Assembly (NCBI GenBank): GCA_031213475.1 | Contig: JARUPZ010000009.1 | Coordinates: 434,001 to 498,000 of the forward strand | Length of the DNA: 64,000 nt | Source: Nereocystis luetkeana | Taxonomy: Eukaryota > Sar > Phaeophyceae > Laminariales > Laminariaceae | Direction of reading: 5' to 3' | Shown: positions 43,858 to 55,124 of the stretch, piece after piece | Layout: every line of letters begins with the position of its first letter | How positions within the stretch are numbered: position 1 is the first letter of the stretch | Program-made: the position numbers and the translations under genes | The notes under the pieces: generated by a model | Database searches by the model: none | What the model was told of the DNA's origin: nothing | What the model saw: the letters and a program-made list of their open reading frames with translations, nothing else

Positions 43858-44571
43858 GCGTACGAGCAGGGCGCGCACAGCGTTGGTAGCATGGTGCGAG
43901 CATGATATGATATGATATCGTATGAGAGCATCATACAAGTAGTAGTGGCGATTCAACTGGGGCATCGATCTCAAGGCTCTCTTTCATGCGTATTATTTGT
44001 ACTCGTACAGCATACCAGGTAGGTATATGCAGCAGTAAGTGCTGTAGGTCGTACAACAGCAGTATGGGTGCGTGGGTGCTGTTCTTCACATGATCTGTCC
44101 AGCCAGCCTCGTTGAAGGTTGAAGCTGGCACCTGTACTCGTACACTACCTATGGAAGACCCGAGGACGTCCACCTTACTGTTTGTTCAATCCACCAAAGG
44201 AGTCTAAGTACAGGGCACGTTTAGTTCAGCACCTTGAGTGCGGTGATGTAACCGCCGACGTTGTCGCGTACGAGCAGGGCGCGCACAGCGTTGGTAGCAT
44301 GGTGCGAGCATGATATGATATCATATCATATGAGGGCATCAAACAAGTAGTAGTGGCGATTCAACTGGGGCATCGATTTCAAGGCTGTCTTTCATGCGTA
44401 TTATTTGTACTCGTACAGCATACCAGGTAGGTATATGCAGCAGCAGGTGCTGTAGGTCGTACAGCAGCAGTATGGGTGCGCGGGTGCTGTTCTTCACATG
44501 ATCTGTCCAGCCAGCCTCGTTGAAGGTTGAAGCTGGCACCTGTACTCGTACACTACCTATGGAAGACCCGA
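43858..44571 (+). repeat. tandem duplication, offset about 409 bp
   Basis: The block from GCGTACGAGCAGGGCGCG to CTATGGAAGACCCGAGGACG occurs twice (43858-44170 and 44267-44580) with about 97 percent identity. Copy A has one version (20010-20390). Confidence 0.75.
44135..44142. repeat. TACTCGTA footprint, filled relative to copy A
   Basis: Copy B reads TG-TA-CTCG-TA-CACT; copy A (20355-20362) reads TG-TA-TACT. The six-base gain is repeated in the tandem copy at 44543-44550. Confidence 0.6.
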
Positions 44572-44701
44572 GGACGTCTACAACCTCGTACAGCCTACCT
44601 GGTAGAGAATACTGGTACCTACCTCGTATTAATATTTATAGTGCGTGCCTGCTAGCACTGCAGAGCGCAAGCGGAGAAAGCCTAAAAGCCAAAGCCACTC
44701 T

Positions 44702-45047
44702 CTTCTTTTTTTTTGTTTGCTCATCCCAATCATTGTCTTCGCACATCTTCTTCTCTCTCTCCTTCCAATTCGTAACTCAGATCCGGGGTCACATAGCAGG
44801 CTCTTCTCCCCCCTTCCCGCTACGGTACGTGCCTTCCTATTTATCGCGAGAAGATTTCAGCCTTTTCTTCCCTCGTCGACTCGCATCGAAGTGTGCCTAC
44901 CCACGCTGCAAGGCGCTCTCAACAATTGAATCCTTTTCTATTTTTATTTTTGCAAATAAAGTCAAAGTCCGACCCACCTGGGGCTCGAACCCAGGACTAA
45001 AACAAGTAGACTTCGAGGTTAACCGCTTGAACCACCGGGTCGACCGG
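44702..45047 (-). mobile_element. tRNA-derived SINE (type 2), copy B only
   Basis: The minus-strand head (about 44975-45045) reads GGTGGTTCAAGCGGTTAACC (box A region) and GGGTTCGAGCCCCAGG (box B). The body and T-rich tail match 19453-19818 at about 95 percent. The A counterpart near 24160 lacks it. Confidence 0.8.
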
Positions 45048-45059
45048 CTTTCTACTCGT

Positions 45060-45960
45060 ACAGCAAGGTGGCAAGCTGTACAAGTACATATTCATGCTCT
45101 CGAAGTAGTACGCAGGGCTAGCTACTGGTAGTTCGACGAAGCCAGGAGAAGGACCCGACCGGGATTTTGGTGGCGGTGCCCCCCCTCGGCTGGTAAGCCC
45201 TCCCCCCCGACCCGCTTCGCGCTCGGTGCAGGCAATGTCTGCCTGGTCGGTGAAAAGCTGACATGCTCCGTCCCGGCATTGTAGGGATGCGAGGGTTCAT
45301 GGTCATACAAAAACGGCCATGTATGATATCGAGTACATCTCCCCTATCGAGTACACCCTCCCCCGGAGCCAACCTCGGGGGGCCGTGCTGGAGATGCCCT
45401 GCCAGAGGCACGTTTTGACGCGATTTGGCTTCACTATAAAGGAAAAAAAAACTCGGTACGTTGATGGTGGGCTGTATCTCAAAGACAAAGATTCAATCAG
45501 GGGTGACCAATCCACTGACTCGGGAAATAGTCGAAAATGCGAACAATATATATTATATACAGTATGGCACGGGCGTTTACGGCATGCTGCTGTACAATGG
45601 CAGCAGTACTGTTTCTTTCTTGTCATGCGCGCGTTCCGTATGGTTTTCGTTGTTTTCAGAGGCGTTTAGTGGGACGTCGGTAAATTTACTGAAACCTGGC
45701 ACCTGGCACCTCCCTCAGCCAGGAGAGATGTGCTGCCAGGACCAGCGTACCGCTGGTAGATACTGGCCCAGTACCGAGCCCTGCGTGTACGAAACACGAA
45801 GTACACCTGATGCCATACTGCTGCTGCTGTGTATCAGGTACCTGGTATGCAGTTTTAGCTATTATCAGCAGTACTACTACTATATCCAGCCATTCAGACA
45901 ACGTCGTTTTTGCTGACTAATGACTTGAAGTTATCACCTCTCAGGTCGCCACACGACATA
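45060..45960. repeat. duplicated segment, copy B right end
   Basis: Patchy match to 24225-25010, including the ATGACGCGAT.TGGCTTC block and a CTG-rich stretch. 45222-45370 also matches 690-850. No gene recognised. Confidence 0.5.
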
Positions 45961-47240
45961 CCAGTGTACCAGGTACTCGTCTAAAAATACCGCTGTTTTT
46001 CCGAATAGTGGGCTTTCTATTAATAGGACCCCAGACATCTAGCGGAACGAACAAAACTTGTACCCCCTGTGTGTGAATCTCGACATAATGACGCGGAAGG
46101 TGTACGCGAAGTTTCAGGGTCTAACTAAAAAAACGGAGTGAACTTCTGGGCTTTTGTGGGGGGAAAACGTTCCAGGCATATTTTACCGTATTTTTCTAAG
46201 TCACTTGGTTAGGCATTTATTGTTAACGTTTGGTTTACATCGATCCCACGCAGTCGGTTCTTCGAATAGCCCAAACTCTTTTGGCAGGCATGCCGTGGGA
46301 TACCTGGAACCGGTTCACAGGCATGCCTTCGAATACCTGGAACTCGTTCGTTCCGGGCAAAAGTATGAAACAATGGTTTCTTTCTTCGAAAACGCCTGTC
46401 AAACGTTGACTTTTTGAAGGTCTGTGGTTGGTCGGGACACAATTTTGCCGCTACGAGTAGCGCCAGCCCTAGACCCTTGACGAAAAAAAGGGATATGCCA
46501 CCCTTTTTCCGCTGTCCATTACGGCCGGTATGATGATGCCAGGTGCCAAATACGTGACATTCGAGTAGCTACATTTTGCGACATTCGTGGTGGTGGACGC
46601 AATTTTTACGGCGTTTTGCTTGAACCCGCAGGTAGCCCCTCTACAGCAGTAGATCGCACCCGATCAAGATTCAGATGAAAATCGGTACGTTCGTAGATCA
46701 GTCGTAAGGTGGATCCACCAACAAGAATCTTGACTGCAGGCTACTTGCTACGATAACTTCTGGCTCCCCGCGTCGTGCCTCCAGCCATTTGTCTTTGACT
46801 TACTGTACGAATGTACCAGAGCGTAAAATAGGCCTTCGGCTCGTGGTGCGCTTCCCCGGAGAACCCCAGGAGGACTCCCGGAGGCCATTTTTTCAACACA
46901 CATGCATACGAAAACATACCCAAAGTGTTCGTCTTACGCGCTCGTTTCACCCTCTTGTAGACGTCGCGCCGGCTGGCTGGGTTAGACCCTTACGCAAGTT
47001 GAAACGACAACCAACAAAAAATATTTAAAGGCAACGAGAAAAAACATATGTAGCGAAAAACACGCCAGAGCATTTGTCGCGAAAAACATATTTTGCGAAA
47101 AAACTCCAGAACATTTTTCGCCCGCGACGAAACGGACCAAAAAAAGCAAAAAAAAAAAGCCGCATACTTGCCCACGGCGAAAATAGGTGCTGCACTCAAC
47201 ACTCGTGGTGTGGCAAAGCCCCACCACGCCTACAACTAGT
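45960..47240. other. no gene recognised; CTATTAATAG at 46017-46026, short tandem at 46285-46350
   Basis: Two units of about 35 bp (GGCATGCC...GATACCTGGAAC) repeat near 46285-46350. TCGCGAAAAACA-type phrases repeat near 47050-47110. No coding signature. Confidence 0.4.
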
Positions 47241-47244
47241 GGTG

Positions 47245-48175
47245 GAAAAAACTTGGCCTTTCGCGGGTCATGACCCGACCCGGTGACCCGGCCTGATCCG
47301 ACCCGCAGGTCGGGTCTCGGGGTGTTAAAAATATCACGGGTCGAGTCGGGTCCGGTCGGTCCAGGAAGTGTTCAAAATCTCACGGGTCGGGTCGGGTCGG
47401 GTCGGGTCAAGAGGTTTTCAAATCTCGCGGATCGGGTCAGGTCGGGTCAGTAGTTTTTCAATTCTCACGGGTCGGGTCAAGATTTTTTCAAATCTCACGA
47501 GTCGGGTCAGGTCGGGTCAAAAGGTGATAAAAAGCTCTCGGGTCGTGACCCGCGAGAAACGGGTCACTCGCGGGTCGGGTCAGCATGACCCGTGAGTTGT
47601 TTTGTGCTCATCCGTGGGTCGGACCCGCGCATCCGGCTCGCGGATCCGACACTTGAAACACTTCCTGTTCTTTTTCCCGAAGGCTTCTCTCGTACCAATA
47701 CTCAATAATACTCCTTATCATATTCGAACAATAAAACACCGCGAAATCCATATACGTATGCCCGCATCCATCCATACCCACTACAGCAGTAAGGCCACAC
47801 ATCGCTGCGGGGCACAAAAATGACTTTTAATTTGTTTTTGAAGTGTCGACCCACGGGCCAGATCCGCGGATCGAACCTTCGGGTCAAGGTAAAGGGTCTC
47901 GGGGGTTAAGGTGACCCGACCCGCATGAAACCTGTGCTTCACGGGTCAGTCAGAAAGTGGCGGGTTGGGTCGGGTCGGGTTAGGAGATTTTCAAATTTCA
48001 CAGGTCGGGTCGGGTCTGGTCAACAGTTTTTTAAATCTTGCGGGTCGGGTCGGGTCAAGAGGTTTTCAAAATCTCGCGGATCTGGTCGAGTCAAGTCAAC
48101 ATAACTCAAAATTTCGCGGGTCGGGTCGGGTCGACCCGACGCGACCCGTGAGGTTTGACCTGACCCGTGAAAAGC
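47245..48175. repeat. GGGTC word-like minisatellite
   Basis: Two blocks (47245-47600 and 47930-48175) of CGGGTCGGGTCGGGTC words alternate with AAGAGGTTTTCAAATCTCG-type spacers, at a period near 40 bp. Phase and spacer drift from unit to unit. Arms of opposite strand sense (GACCCG) occur at both ends, so parts fold back. Confidence 0.75.
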
Positions 48176-48179
48176 CCTA

Positions 48180-49570
48180 AAAAACAGATTTTAGGGGGGG
48201 AAATGCGCGTCAGCGTATCATTTAACCACCTATTGTAAGCCCTGGTACGTACGTACTCGTATTAGCGTGCAAAAACATATATAGGACTTTAGATTGCGCT
48301 ATTCTTTCCTGGTGTTATTAAAGCTTGTCCCCTTAACGACGGTGCTGCCGTGTGGTGCGCACTTATAACGGGTTCAGGTGTAATGCCCAGATCATCCATA
48401 TTTATACCCATGCCTCGGCTGTTTCTCTTTCGGTCTCGTTTTCGTGGCTAGGCGTTGCGTGTGCATCGCGACACGAGGGAAACATGAATGGACTCTGTCT
48501 GACCTTCTGATGTCGGAACAACGATAGTAGGTACCTAGTACGAGTCTATAAGGGCCGTAAGGGTTGCAAAATAGCATTCGAGCGGTGCTTATTTTTGCGA
48601 CCGAGCTGAAGTTCTGAGAGAGCGCATCGTAATCTGAGGACCACATTGTCGAGCTGACGAACGAGGGCCACGGTGAGCACCGGGCTTTACGAGAGGCGGC
48701 TCACTGGGGGGGGCAGAGAGGGAGGGAAGCTTAAGCTTTACCCGAGCCGAGTCGGTGGCGATGTGGTCGCGAAAGGGGCGGGCAGCGTACGAGGCTGAGA
48801 GGAGCTCTACTTTTTTGTCCGTTTTTGTTTTAGACCGGCGCAAAGATGTTCCAACCAGGCGGGAAATACTTACCTGAAACGGGACGGGGAGTTTTGTTCT
48901 CTTTCATTTTTTAACATTAAATATTCGTTTTTTGCGGTGCGGTGCGGTGCTGTGCTGTGCTTTCTCTTTCGTGCGTATCAAGAGCGGGGAAAAAAAATAA
49001 ATATGTAGGTACATGCTTGCGGCATCCGGGCTGTTTTCCTGGACGGTGATTGAGCTCTTGGCATTTGCAAGTCACTTGTTCGCGCCTTATTGTTTGGACT
49101 ACATCTTCTATTCTATGCCCCTGGTGAGCGAGCGTGTCGGGCGGAACCGCCGGCTGCACGAAGCGCCTTGTATATACCTACCTCTTGCAAATCATAATTT
49201 GGCAACGTACAGGAAAACACTACCAACTAGTTTTTTAGTAGCTGCCGCCCAAAGCAAGCAGGCGGATGAAGGCGGCACGCCTTCGAGGACGCGTGCCGTT
49301 CCCCGTTGTTCGGTTGCTCGCCTCTGTGATTTCTGGCCGAGTGCATGTAGACTTTATGTTCTGCGTTATTAGAATGTTTTCGGTGGAGGATACGGTTATT
49401 TCCCAACGGCACCCAAGTTCGCGGTTTTTGCGAAATCAATTCCAATATATCATAGGTCGGAATATGGAATATTGGCACAGGTAAGGCCAGAAGACGGTAA
49501 CCCGCGAGGTTTTGGAGAGCTTCTCTCATGGGCCGATCCGCCGGTCGACAACGGAAAAACATGGGGATCG
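48180..49570. other. no gene recognised
   Basis: Overlapping frames of up to 119 codons, none with a domain. A short GGTGC/TGTGC run is at 48938-48962. Confidence 0.4.
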
Positions 49571-49574
49571 ATTT

Positions 49575-49770
49575 TTTTGCGGTTCATGGCAGCCCGGCCC
49601 GTTAGAAACCCGGCTCGTGCGAGTTTCAGGTTGGTACACCCGGCCCGGCCCGGCCTGGCCTGGCCTGGCCCGTGAGCTTTAAGATTTTGAAACCCAGCCT
49701 GGCCCGACCCGCAATCTTTCAGATTTCCAAACCCGGCCCGGTCCGGCCTGTGGGATCTTCAATTTTTCAT
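49575..49770. repeat. GGCCC/GGCCT word-like minisatellite
   Basis: CCCGGCCCGGCCTGGCC words with AAGATTTTGAAACC and TTTCAGATTTCCAAACCC spacers. The layout is that of the GGGTC array but with a different GC word. A related block lies at 50280-50480. Confidence 0.7.
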
Positions 49771-50250
49771 ACCTGATCCCTCTCGGGGTATCTCGAGTGG
49801 GCGGCAGTAGTCGTAATTTCCGACGCACAGGCGAGCGATAGCGACGGAGCCGTCACATGTATTGAATTGAACGAACTCGGTGTCCTGTACGTCGATGCTC
49901 GTGTGGTATTGGAGGTGCAAGGGCTTAAAAAGGTGGATCTGCGGTGGCCGTCGACATCCTACGCCGTGTGCTTACGTAAATAGGAACCTTTGGCGTTCGT
50001 GCTCTAGCTGGGTCGGTCGCTGTCCGTTGAGCTTCTTGGTTTCTCGCTCGGTCTCGTCTCTGAAACAGTGGACGACACAATCAGTCCTAATTACAGTAGT
50101 CTAGTTTGCACATGCCGCTTCGGCTTCCTTGAGCTGCATTGGACTTCCAAATTGGATTCAATGTTTTGGACACTGTATAAATTGACAAGCTCTAGCCCCC
50201 CGAAGAACACATTGGATTAAAGTGTACCCCGAAACCAACCAGTCGCACCA

Positions 50251-50260
50251 CTATTAATAG
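50251..50260. repeat. CTATTAATAG footprint word
   Basis: Exact palindrome just left of the GGCCC block. No paired site. Confidence 0.5.
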
Positions 50261-50279
50261 ATGGATGGGATTCATGTCG

Positions 50280-50480
50280 TTGCCCAGCGGGTATCCTCTC
50301 GGGCCGCGCCGGGACGGGTTTGCCATTTCTCGCAAATCTCACGGACCGGGCCAAACCGAGGGGGCGTGCGCTGAAAATATCACGGGCCAGGCCGGCCCGC
50401 CCCGGGCGGAGGCCTGAGGCTTGAAACATTCACGGGCTGGCCCCACCCGCGACAGTTGACCCCACCCGCGAAAACCCGTG
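50280..50480. repeat. GGCCC word-like minisatellite
   Basis: CGGGCC and GGCCCG words separated by CACGG and AAATCTCACGG-type spacers; the spacer TCTCACGG recurs in the GGGTC array. Confidence 0.6.
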
Positions 50481-50589
50481 ATTTTTCGTTGTGTGTTGTA
50501 TGTTGTGCGACTTGGTGTGTTTGATATATGGTGTCTGTGTGTGTTTTTTTATTTACTCGTATCATATTTATGTTTATGTGTACTGTTCA

Positions 50590-50905
50590 GCTCAGTTCGT
50601 AGTTTTTTTTCTTCTTCTATCATCGTCCTTCTGGACAGCTATTAATAGCCGAGGTCACGAGTGTCTACCCTTCTCTCTCCCCTGTGCTTGCCTTTCCTTT
50701 TTCATCGCGCATAGGGTTCAGCATTCCCACTCACTGCCCATCGAGTTTTATCGAAGTTTAGCACCTCCCTTTCTTACCCTTTCGGCGACAGAAGGGGACT
50801 CAGAAAACAAACCCTGTGCATAAATACATAGCTAGACCAGCCGAGGTTCGAACCTCAACGCACACACCAACAAGGGGGCAATCTACTGCCTACGGTTACG
50901 GTTAG
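50590..50905 (-). mobile_element. tRNA-derived SINE, mixed type
   Basis: Minus strand: box B GAGGTTCGAACCTC near 50848-50865. The body block carries GTGGGAATGCTGAACCCTAT and GCGCGATG as in type 1, with a type 2-like GGTCAC tail region. A CTATTAATAG lies at 50639-50648, within or at the edge of the body. Confidence 0.6.
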
Positions 50906-51089
50906 CCTAACAGTCGACGATATTGGATTGACTTATTGCTGTGGAGTCGTGTGTGCGGCATACATGCGTATAACTGTGTTTGGGGTATACCGCCAGACGA
51001 GGATGCCACCCATGCCGAATACGACTGCTGCACGACGTTGGGAGGCAGTGCGGGTGTCTTAGTACACTATTTTGTCATTGGCGATGGTA

Positions 51090-51880
51090 ATTAACACCCA
51101 CCTGCGCGGAGAGGACCATCGCGATGCCAAAGAAGAACGAAGCCACGAGGTTTATGAAAGGACTTTCGGGTACCGCATCCTCTTCTACCTTCCGCTCACG
51201 CGAACCGCGAGCTGATGCCACATGCTGCCGCCTGCGGTTTCTCAGGGTAGAATTTCCTCTTTAGGAATGCAACCCTCTGAGATAGACACGCATCTATTAA
51301 CCGTCATCGCCATCGCCATCGCCGAGATGATCGCGAGAAGTCGGGAACGTTTCCTGACAAGAAGCTTGCGGCGCTCAATGCTCCTATTAATAGGTGTTTT
51401 GCGGCTCGTAATGGCGGAAATACACTTGGAGGCAGAAGGAAAGACGCAGAAGAGAAACGATAGCGCCAGGTTCTCCAACAGTTGCGCAGACTGCTCGATG
51501 TAGACGATAAGCCTTTCCTTTGCGAGGGGTAACCTAGCCTACGCCTAAACTACAAAAACGGACACCAAATCGTGCAACGTTGAGCAACACTTGAGGCTGT
51601 GAGCCAAGAGCAGTTTGCGTGCTTAGCTCGTCCACTCTACGGTACAGACCAGCCGTGGCGCGGAACAACGTGACGATGATAATTTGGGTTTTTGTGAGGT
51701 CGTTTACCCGGTCGATGGGGAGGAGGGGGGGGGGGGGTGTCGTCTTCCAGCTCCCTACCCCGCACTCTTTTGCGGTCGATCGGACACAGCAACCGCCGTA
51801 CGAGGTCCCTTCCACCGCACGCGCAGCTTAACGTCCTCGTGTATCCGCCCCCTCTGTATGATCGGCAATAGTGCATTGGT
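51090..51880 (-). pseudogene. diverged N-terminal relic of the OGFr/coiled-coil gene
   Basis: Minus-strand blocks align with the copy A N-terminus: LTKTQIIIVTLFRATAG and VLLNVAR (51534-51720); IEQSAQLLENLALSFLFCVF then RRKLL..KRSRLLAI (51330-51495); and FINLVASFFFGIAMVLSAQV (51090-51160). All are hydrophobic, suggesting three or four membrane segments in the ancestral N-terminus. No coiled coil or OGFr domain follows. A CTATTAATAG (51384-51393) adds two codons (Ile-Asn) in frame relative to copy A. Noncoding similarity continues to about 52110. Confidence 0.55.
51384..51393. repeat. in-frame CTATTAATAG in coding relic
   Basis: Reads CCT-ATT-AAT-AGG on the minus strand. The aligned copy A codons are CCG-AGA, so exactly six bases, two codons, are extra. 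Confidence 0.5.
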
Positions 51881-52330
51881 CTACTATAGGAGGGGCTGAG
51901 GCCGCACGCTTACCAATCGTCAAGGGCGGGCATTGTTCCGTCGCGAGGGGTTTCCACCACGGGAACGGCGAAGGTTCTTGTGTTGCCCGTGTCGTTGCCA
52001 GTCCCTGTCGCGTGATCGATATCACGCGGTAGTCACAGGCAACGCCACGCCGTCTACAAACACCTTCTTCGCCGTTTACGTGGTGGTCACACCTTGCCAC
52101 GGAAGCCACACCTTGTCACGGAACAATGCCCACCCTTCACGATTGGCAAGCGTGCGGCATCAACCGCTCCTACACTAGACAGCACTAGACGAATACCGCG
52201 ATGTTTTCGGTCATACCGAGGAGAGGGGCCTGAACCATGAACCCTGGTTTAGTGTAGGCACTGTGGGCGCATGCTTCGGTAGGGGTGCACCTTTTGTTTT
52301 CCGATGGTCCTCACTTTGGGAGGTCTATAC
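51725..52330. other. homologous to the region upstream of copy A, no gene
   Basis: The phrase GTTTCCACCACGG..AACG..AA and the following block match 10745-10830. A G run of 12 is near 51727. No gene. Confidence 0.4.
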
Positions 52331-52333
52331 CTG

Positions 52334-52480
52334 ACCCTATTATTAGCACAAATGAACAGCCGCCCTACTGTAGTACAATTTTACAGCCCTATTAATAGTA
52401 CGAATGAGCACCCCTAGTGCAAATAACTTTGAGGAAAAGAAAAGCGCAACCCTACAGTAGTGTACAGATGAACAGCCCCC
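52334..52480 (+). repeat. five short related units, each with a different insert at CTAG
   Basis: Units of about 25 bp with the frame (A)CCC-CTA...TAG-(T)(R)CAAATGAACAGCC. At the CTAG position they read CTATTATTAG (52337), CTACTGTAG (52365), CTATTAATAG (52389), plain CTAG (52414) and CTACAGTAG (52452). This is an internal series of one empty and four filled versions. Confidence 0.65.
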
Positions 52481-52925
52481 ATGACCTAGGTACTACACGA
52501 AAAGTATTTGATCAATATTACCTCCATGGAAAATTGTCAAATTGGGGTATACCTCTCTATTTTCTCGGCCCTCTGAGGGTATACGTGAAACACGCATACG
52601 GCGAGCGCTTCCACGTGCCTCTCAACCTGCCTCAATTCCAATTCCAACCGCTGGCAAGACGCCCGCAGCTCATGCCAAGCACGCACACCTTTTTGTTTTT
52701 TTCGGGCAGGTTGTTGGGTCTAACGAGTAACGATACCGCGGAGCAGGAGGGGAAAAATGATCCTCCTTTTTGACGACGACACCTTCAGGGAGGGGGGTAT
52801 GCCCCCGCAAATATTCTAAATTTATATACCAGGTGCAACCCCCAATTGACCGTCATTTCCCCGCACGTGGCCGGAAGCATACCCTTTTTTGACCGCTTCT
52901 GAAAGCATCAAAAGCGACTACAAGC
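52480..52925. other. no gene recognised
   Basis: Plus-strand frame of 118 codons (52417-52773) without a recognisable domain. No repeats noted apart from ATACCAGGTG near 52827. Confidence 0.35.
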
Positions 52926-52928
52926 ATG

Positions 52929-53045
52929 TGAGAGCCGGGCCAGCCAAGGCGCTACCACAGCGGTTTCTTGGCTGTGCCCCGCTTCGTGTTGCTGACACGT
53001 ATTTTGACGACAAGTTTTGACACGGTGTAATTTGTGTCCCAGCCA
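52929..53045. mobile_element. fragment of the CGAGCTGGGCC TIR family
   Basis: The left-end body GGGCCAGCCAAGGCGCTACC, GCCCCGCTTCG and TTTTGACACGGTGT matches the first 110 bp of 25807-26488. The rest is missing. Confidence 0.6.
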
Positions 53046-53109
53046 ACCTTTTCGGAGGGTTTCTGTTTTTTTTTTTTCTTTTTTTTCTTCAGGATACCAC
53101 CGATTCAAA

Positions 53110-53475
53110 CATCCTTAAGGGTTGGAGTTATCTACGTATCCCACTGCAGACTACATACAGACAGCAATACTGCAGGTACGAGTAGGTACCGTGTTGAGGG
53201 TTGCGGATTGCCCGCTACGCTGCCTGCCCTACCCCAGCTGCACATCGTCAGCAACACTGAAGCTGATAACGTTCCAAACGGGCGATGGCGATGGCAACAT
53301 CGCACCTGCTGTCGACGTGTCTTCCTACGCCACCCGAACATCCGCACATACCTGGTATATACCTCTATGTCTCGAGCACAAGCACCGTTTGGATTAAATA
53401 TTAACATGCACATGGCTCTTATATTAGGAACGTAATAGGAGCGGAGTGGGAGTCGGGAACGGGCTACCCACCGTC
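53110..53475 (+). repeat. third relative of the 19.1-19.5 / 43.3-43.7 kb segment
   Basis: Shared blocks include GCTGCCTGC.CTACCC.., GATGGCGATGGCAAC, CTGCTGTCGA.GTG and ATACCTGGTAT, then GTCGGGAACGGGCTACCCAC. Diverged about 20 percent. No gene. Confidence 0.55.
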
Positions 53476-53559
53476 AACAACTTGGGCGTGATAAAGGCCT
53501 ATGACAATGGAAACGCGAAGCCTGACAGTTTTCGTCACACTCTATCTCTTTCAACAAAC

Positions 53560-54120
53560 AGCCGAATACGTTCTCGTACCGCCGCTGTGGGAAAAAAGAG
53601 AAACACATTTTTTTTTTTCTCGAACGACTCCAGGCGGCCCAATTTGTTTTTCTCCCGTTGCAAATTGTCAACACGTGGGTAAAAATCGTGCGATGATTGA
53701 CGTTCGATCTCGACATAGACTTAGCCCACAGCCAACCCACTTGGTGTCGGGCAAGACCAACGAGTTTAGATGACGGCCTCTGAGGATATCAGGTGGAACG
53801 ATGATCTAGACGGCGAGAACTTGCCGGCGGCGTCCTACGGTCTTCTCCCAAACCTGGAAAAAAAACATTTTTTCTTCCGATCGAGACGGATCGGAAATGT
53901 TTTTCCACACCAGCGGGTTTTTGTTTTTTCATCATACGCCTGGTCAGCTTCCGCCACATGACACCTGTCATGGTGTGAAGACGGTGACCCTAGGGTGGGT
54001 CGGAGCCCCTAACGAGCGCACTCCGTTCAGAATTCATGAAGCACTCGTTGGTTTTGTCGATCAATGTCTGTCGAGGACTCGGAATCTCGCCGCTTCGGAC
54101 GAAGCATCCGCCTGAGTTTT
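53560..54120 (+). pseudogene. degenerate second copy of the 166-residue ORF
   Basis: An inverted relative of 22789-23400. ENLPAASYGLLPNL and HGVKTVTLGWVGAPNERT are preserved, but single-base indels (for example near 53785) and stops break the frame. Both copies are preceded by an A/T homopolymer block after CCGCTGTGGG. Confidence 0.6.
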
Positions 54121-54124
54121 GAGA

Positions 54125-55120
54125 ATTCCCAACCCCAGGTCTCGCTATTTTTAGGGCCGTTCCTAAGGGCCGGTCCTCACGGGGGGGGGGGGGAAATCGG
54201 GAAAAAAACGGAATGAACGAACATGCTTTCGCTTTTTCGTAAAAAACAGCAGTTTGAGTCCTATCGAGGGGAAAGAAACGAAACAACACAAGCCGCCGAG
54301 TCGATACTTTCCGCGGTGCATTTTTGTTGGCATGATTCAACCGCCGCAGCAGGTCATTTTTTTGCCATGGTGCTCTACAACGGCGGTGGGTAGACACAAC
54401 TCTCGCACACGCAAGGCTCCCCTCGAAGCAGGCTGTTCTCGTGGTCCAACCCGCTCCCTCCGGAGTTGTCCAATAGTTGCGTCTCGGCCATCGCTGTTCG
54501 ATGAGAGACGCTTGAATGTTGAGTGGCCCGCTTGTCGAAAACGTTACCCCCACAGCCATTTCCCGCCCCCCCGATTTCTTGCGAGGGCCCCGCTTGGTCA
54601 TGCCCTACCCATTTATGCTCACCCCGTCAGCAGACAAGCCGAGTAGCAGACACATGCCCTACCTCGGCAACCGTGCGCTGGCCAACCGGGCGTATAAACT
54701 TCATCAGAACTTTATCCCAACGCCCCGAGCCCCTCCTATGTTCCTCTCGCCCCTGGGTAACCCATGTTCCTTTATTTCGAACCCATTTCGTAAGAAACGA
54801 AGTGCTCTGGGACTTGAAAACAACGAAATGTAAAAACCGAGGTATCGGGATCTCTACTTGTAATTTTTTTAATTTTACCAAAATACCGTACTTGCTCTCT
54901 AGTTCTGCTTCTTTTTTTTCGTTTTTTTCCTCTCGCTGGGGCCGACCCTTACGAACAAAAAACATCACAATTCGTGACTTTTTTGGCGTGACGACACCTC
55001 ACGATCCGTTACCTTTCAGTTCCAAGCCAAAAGTTAAAAAGCGTCACGTTTCGTGATGTTTTCGATCTGTGAAATTTCCGAGATTTCAAATCCAACGTTT
55101 TTTGCGGATGGAGGCAACTC
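54125..55120. other. no gene recognised
   Basis: Contains a G run (54181-54193) and the paired phrases CACAATTCGTGACTTTTTTGG/CACGTTTCGTGATGTTTTCG near 54965-55060. A minus-strand frame of 203 codons (53990-54601) overlaps the ORF relic and is not favoured. Confidence 0.4.
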
Positions 55121-55124
55121 TCGC

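Noticed and set aside
47245-48175. Telomere or subtelomere repeat
   Set aside because: GGGTC words are interrupted, change strand sense and are internal; no terminal array.
50639-50648. CTATTAATAG as an insertion into the SINE at 50590
   Set aside because: The SINE tail is too diverged here to define an empty version, so I do not use it as evidence.
53990-54601. 203-codon minus-strand frame
   Set aside because: Overlaps the plus-strand ORF relic in antisense and has no recognisable domain.
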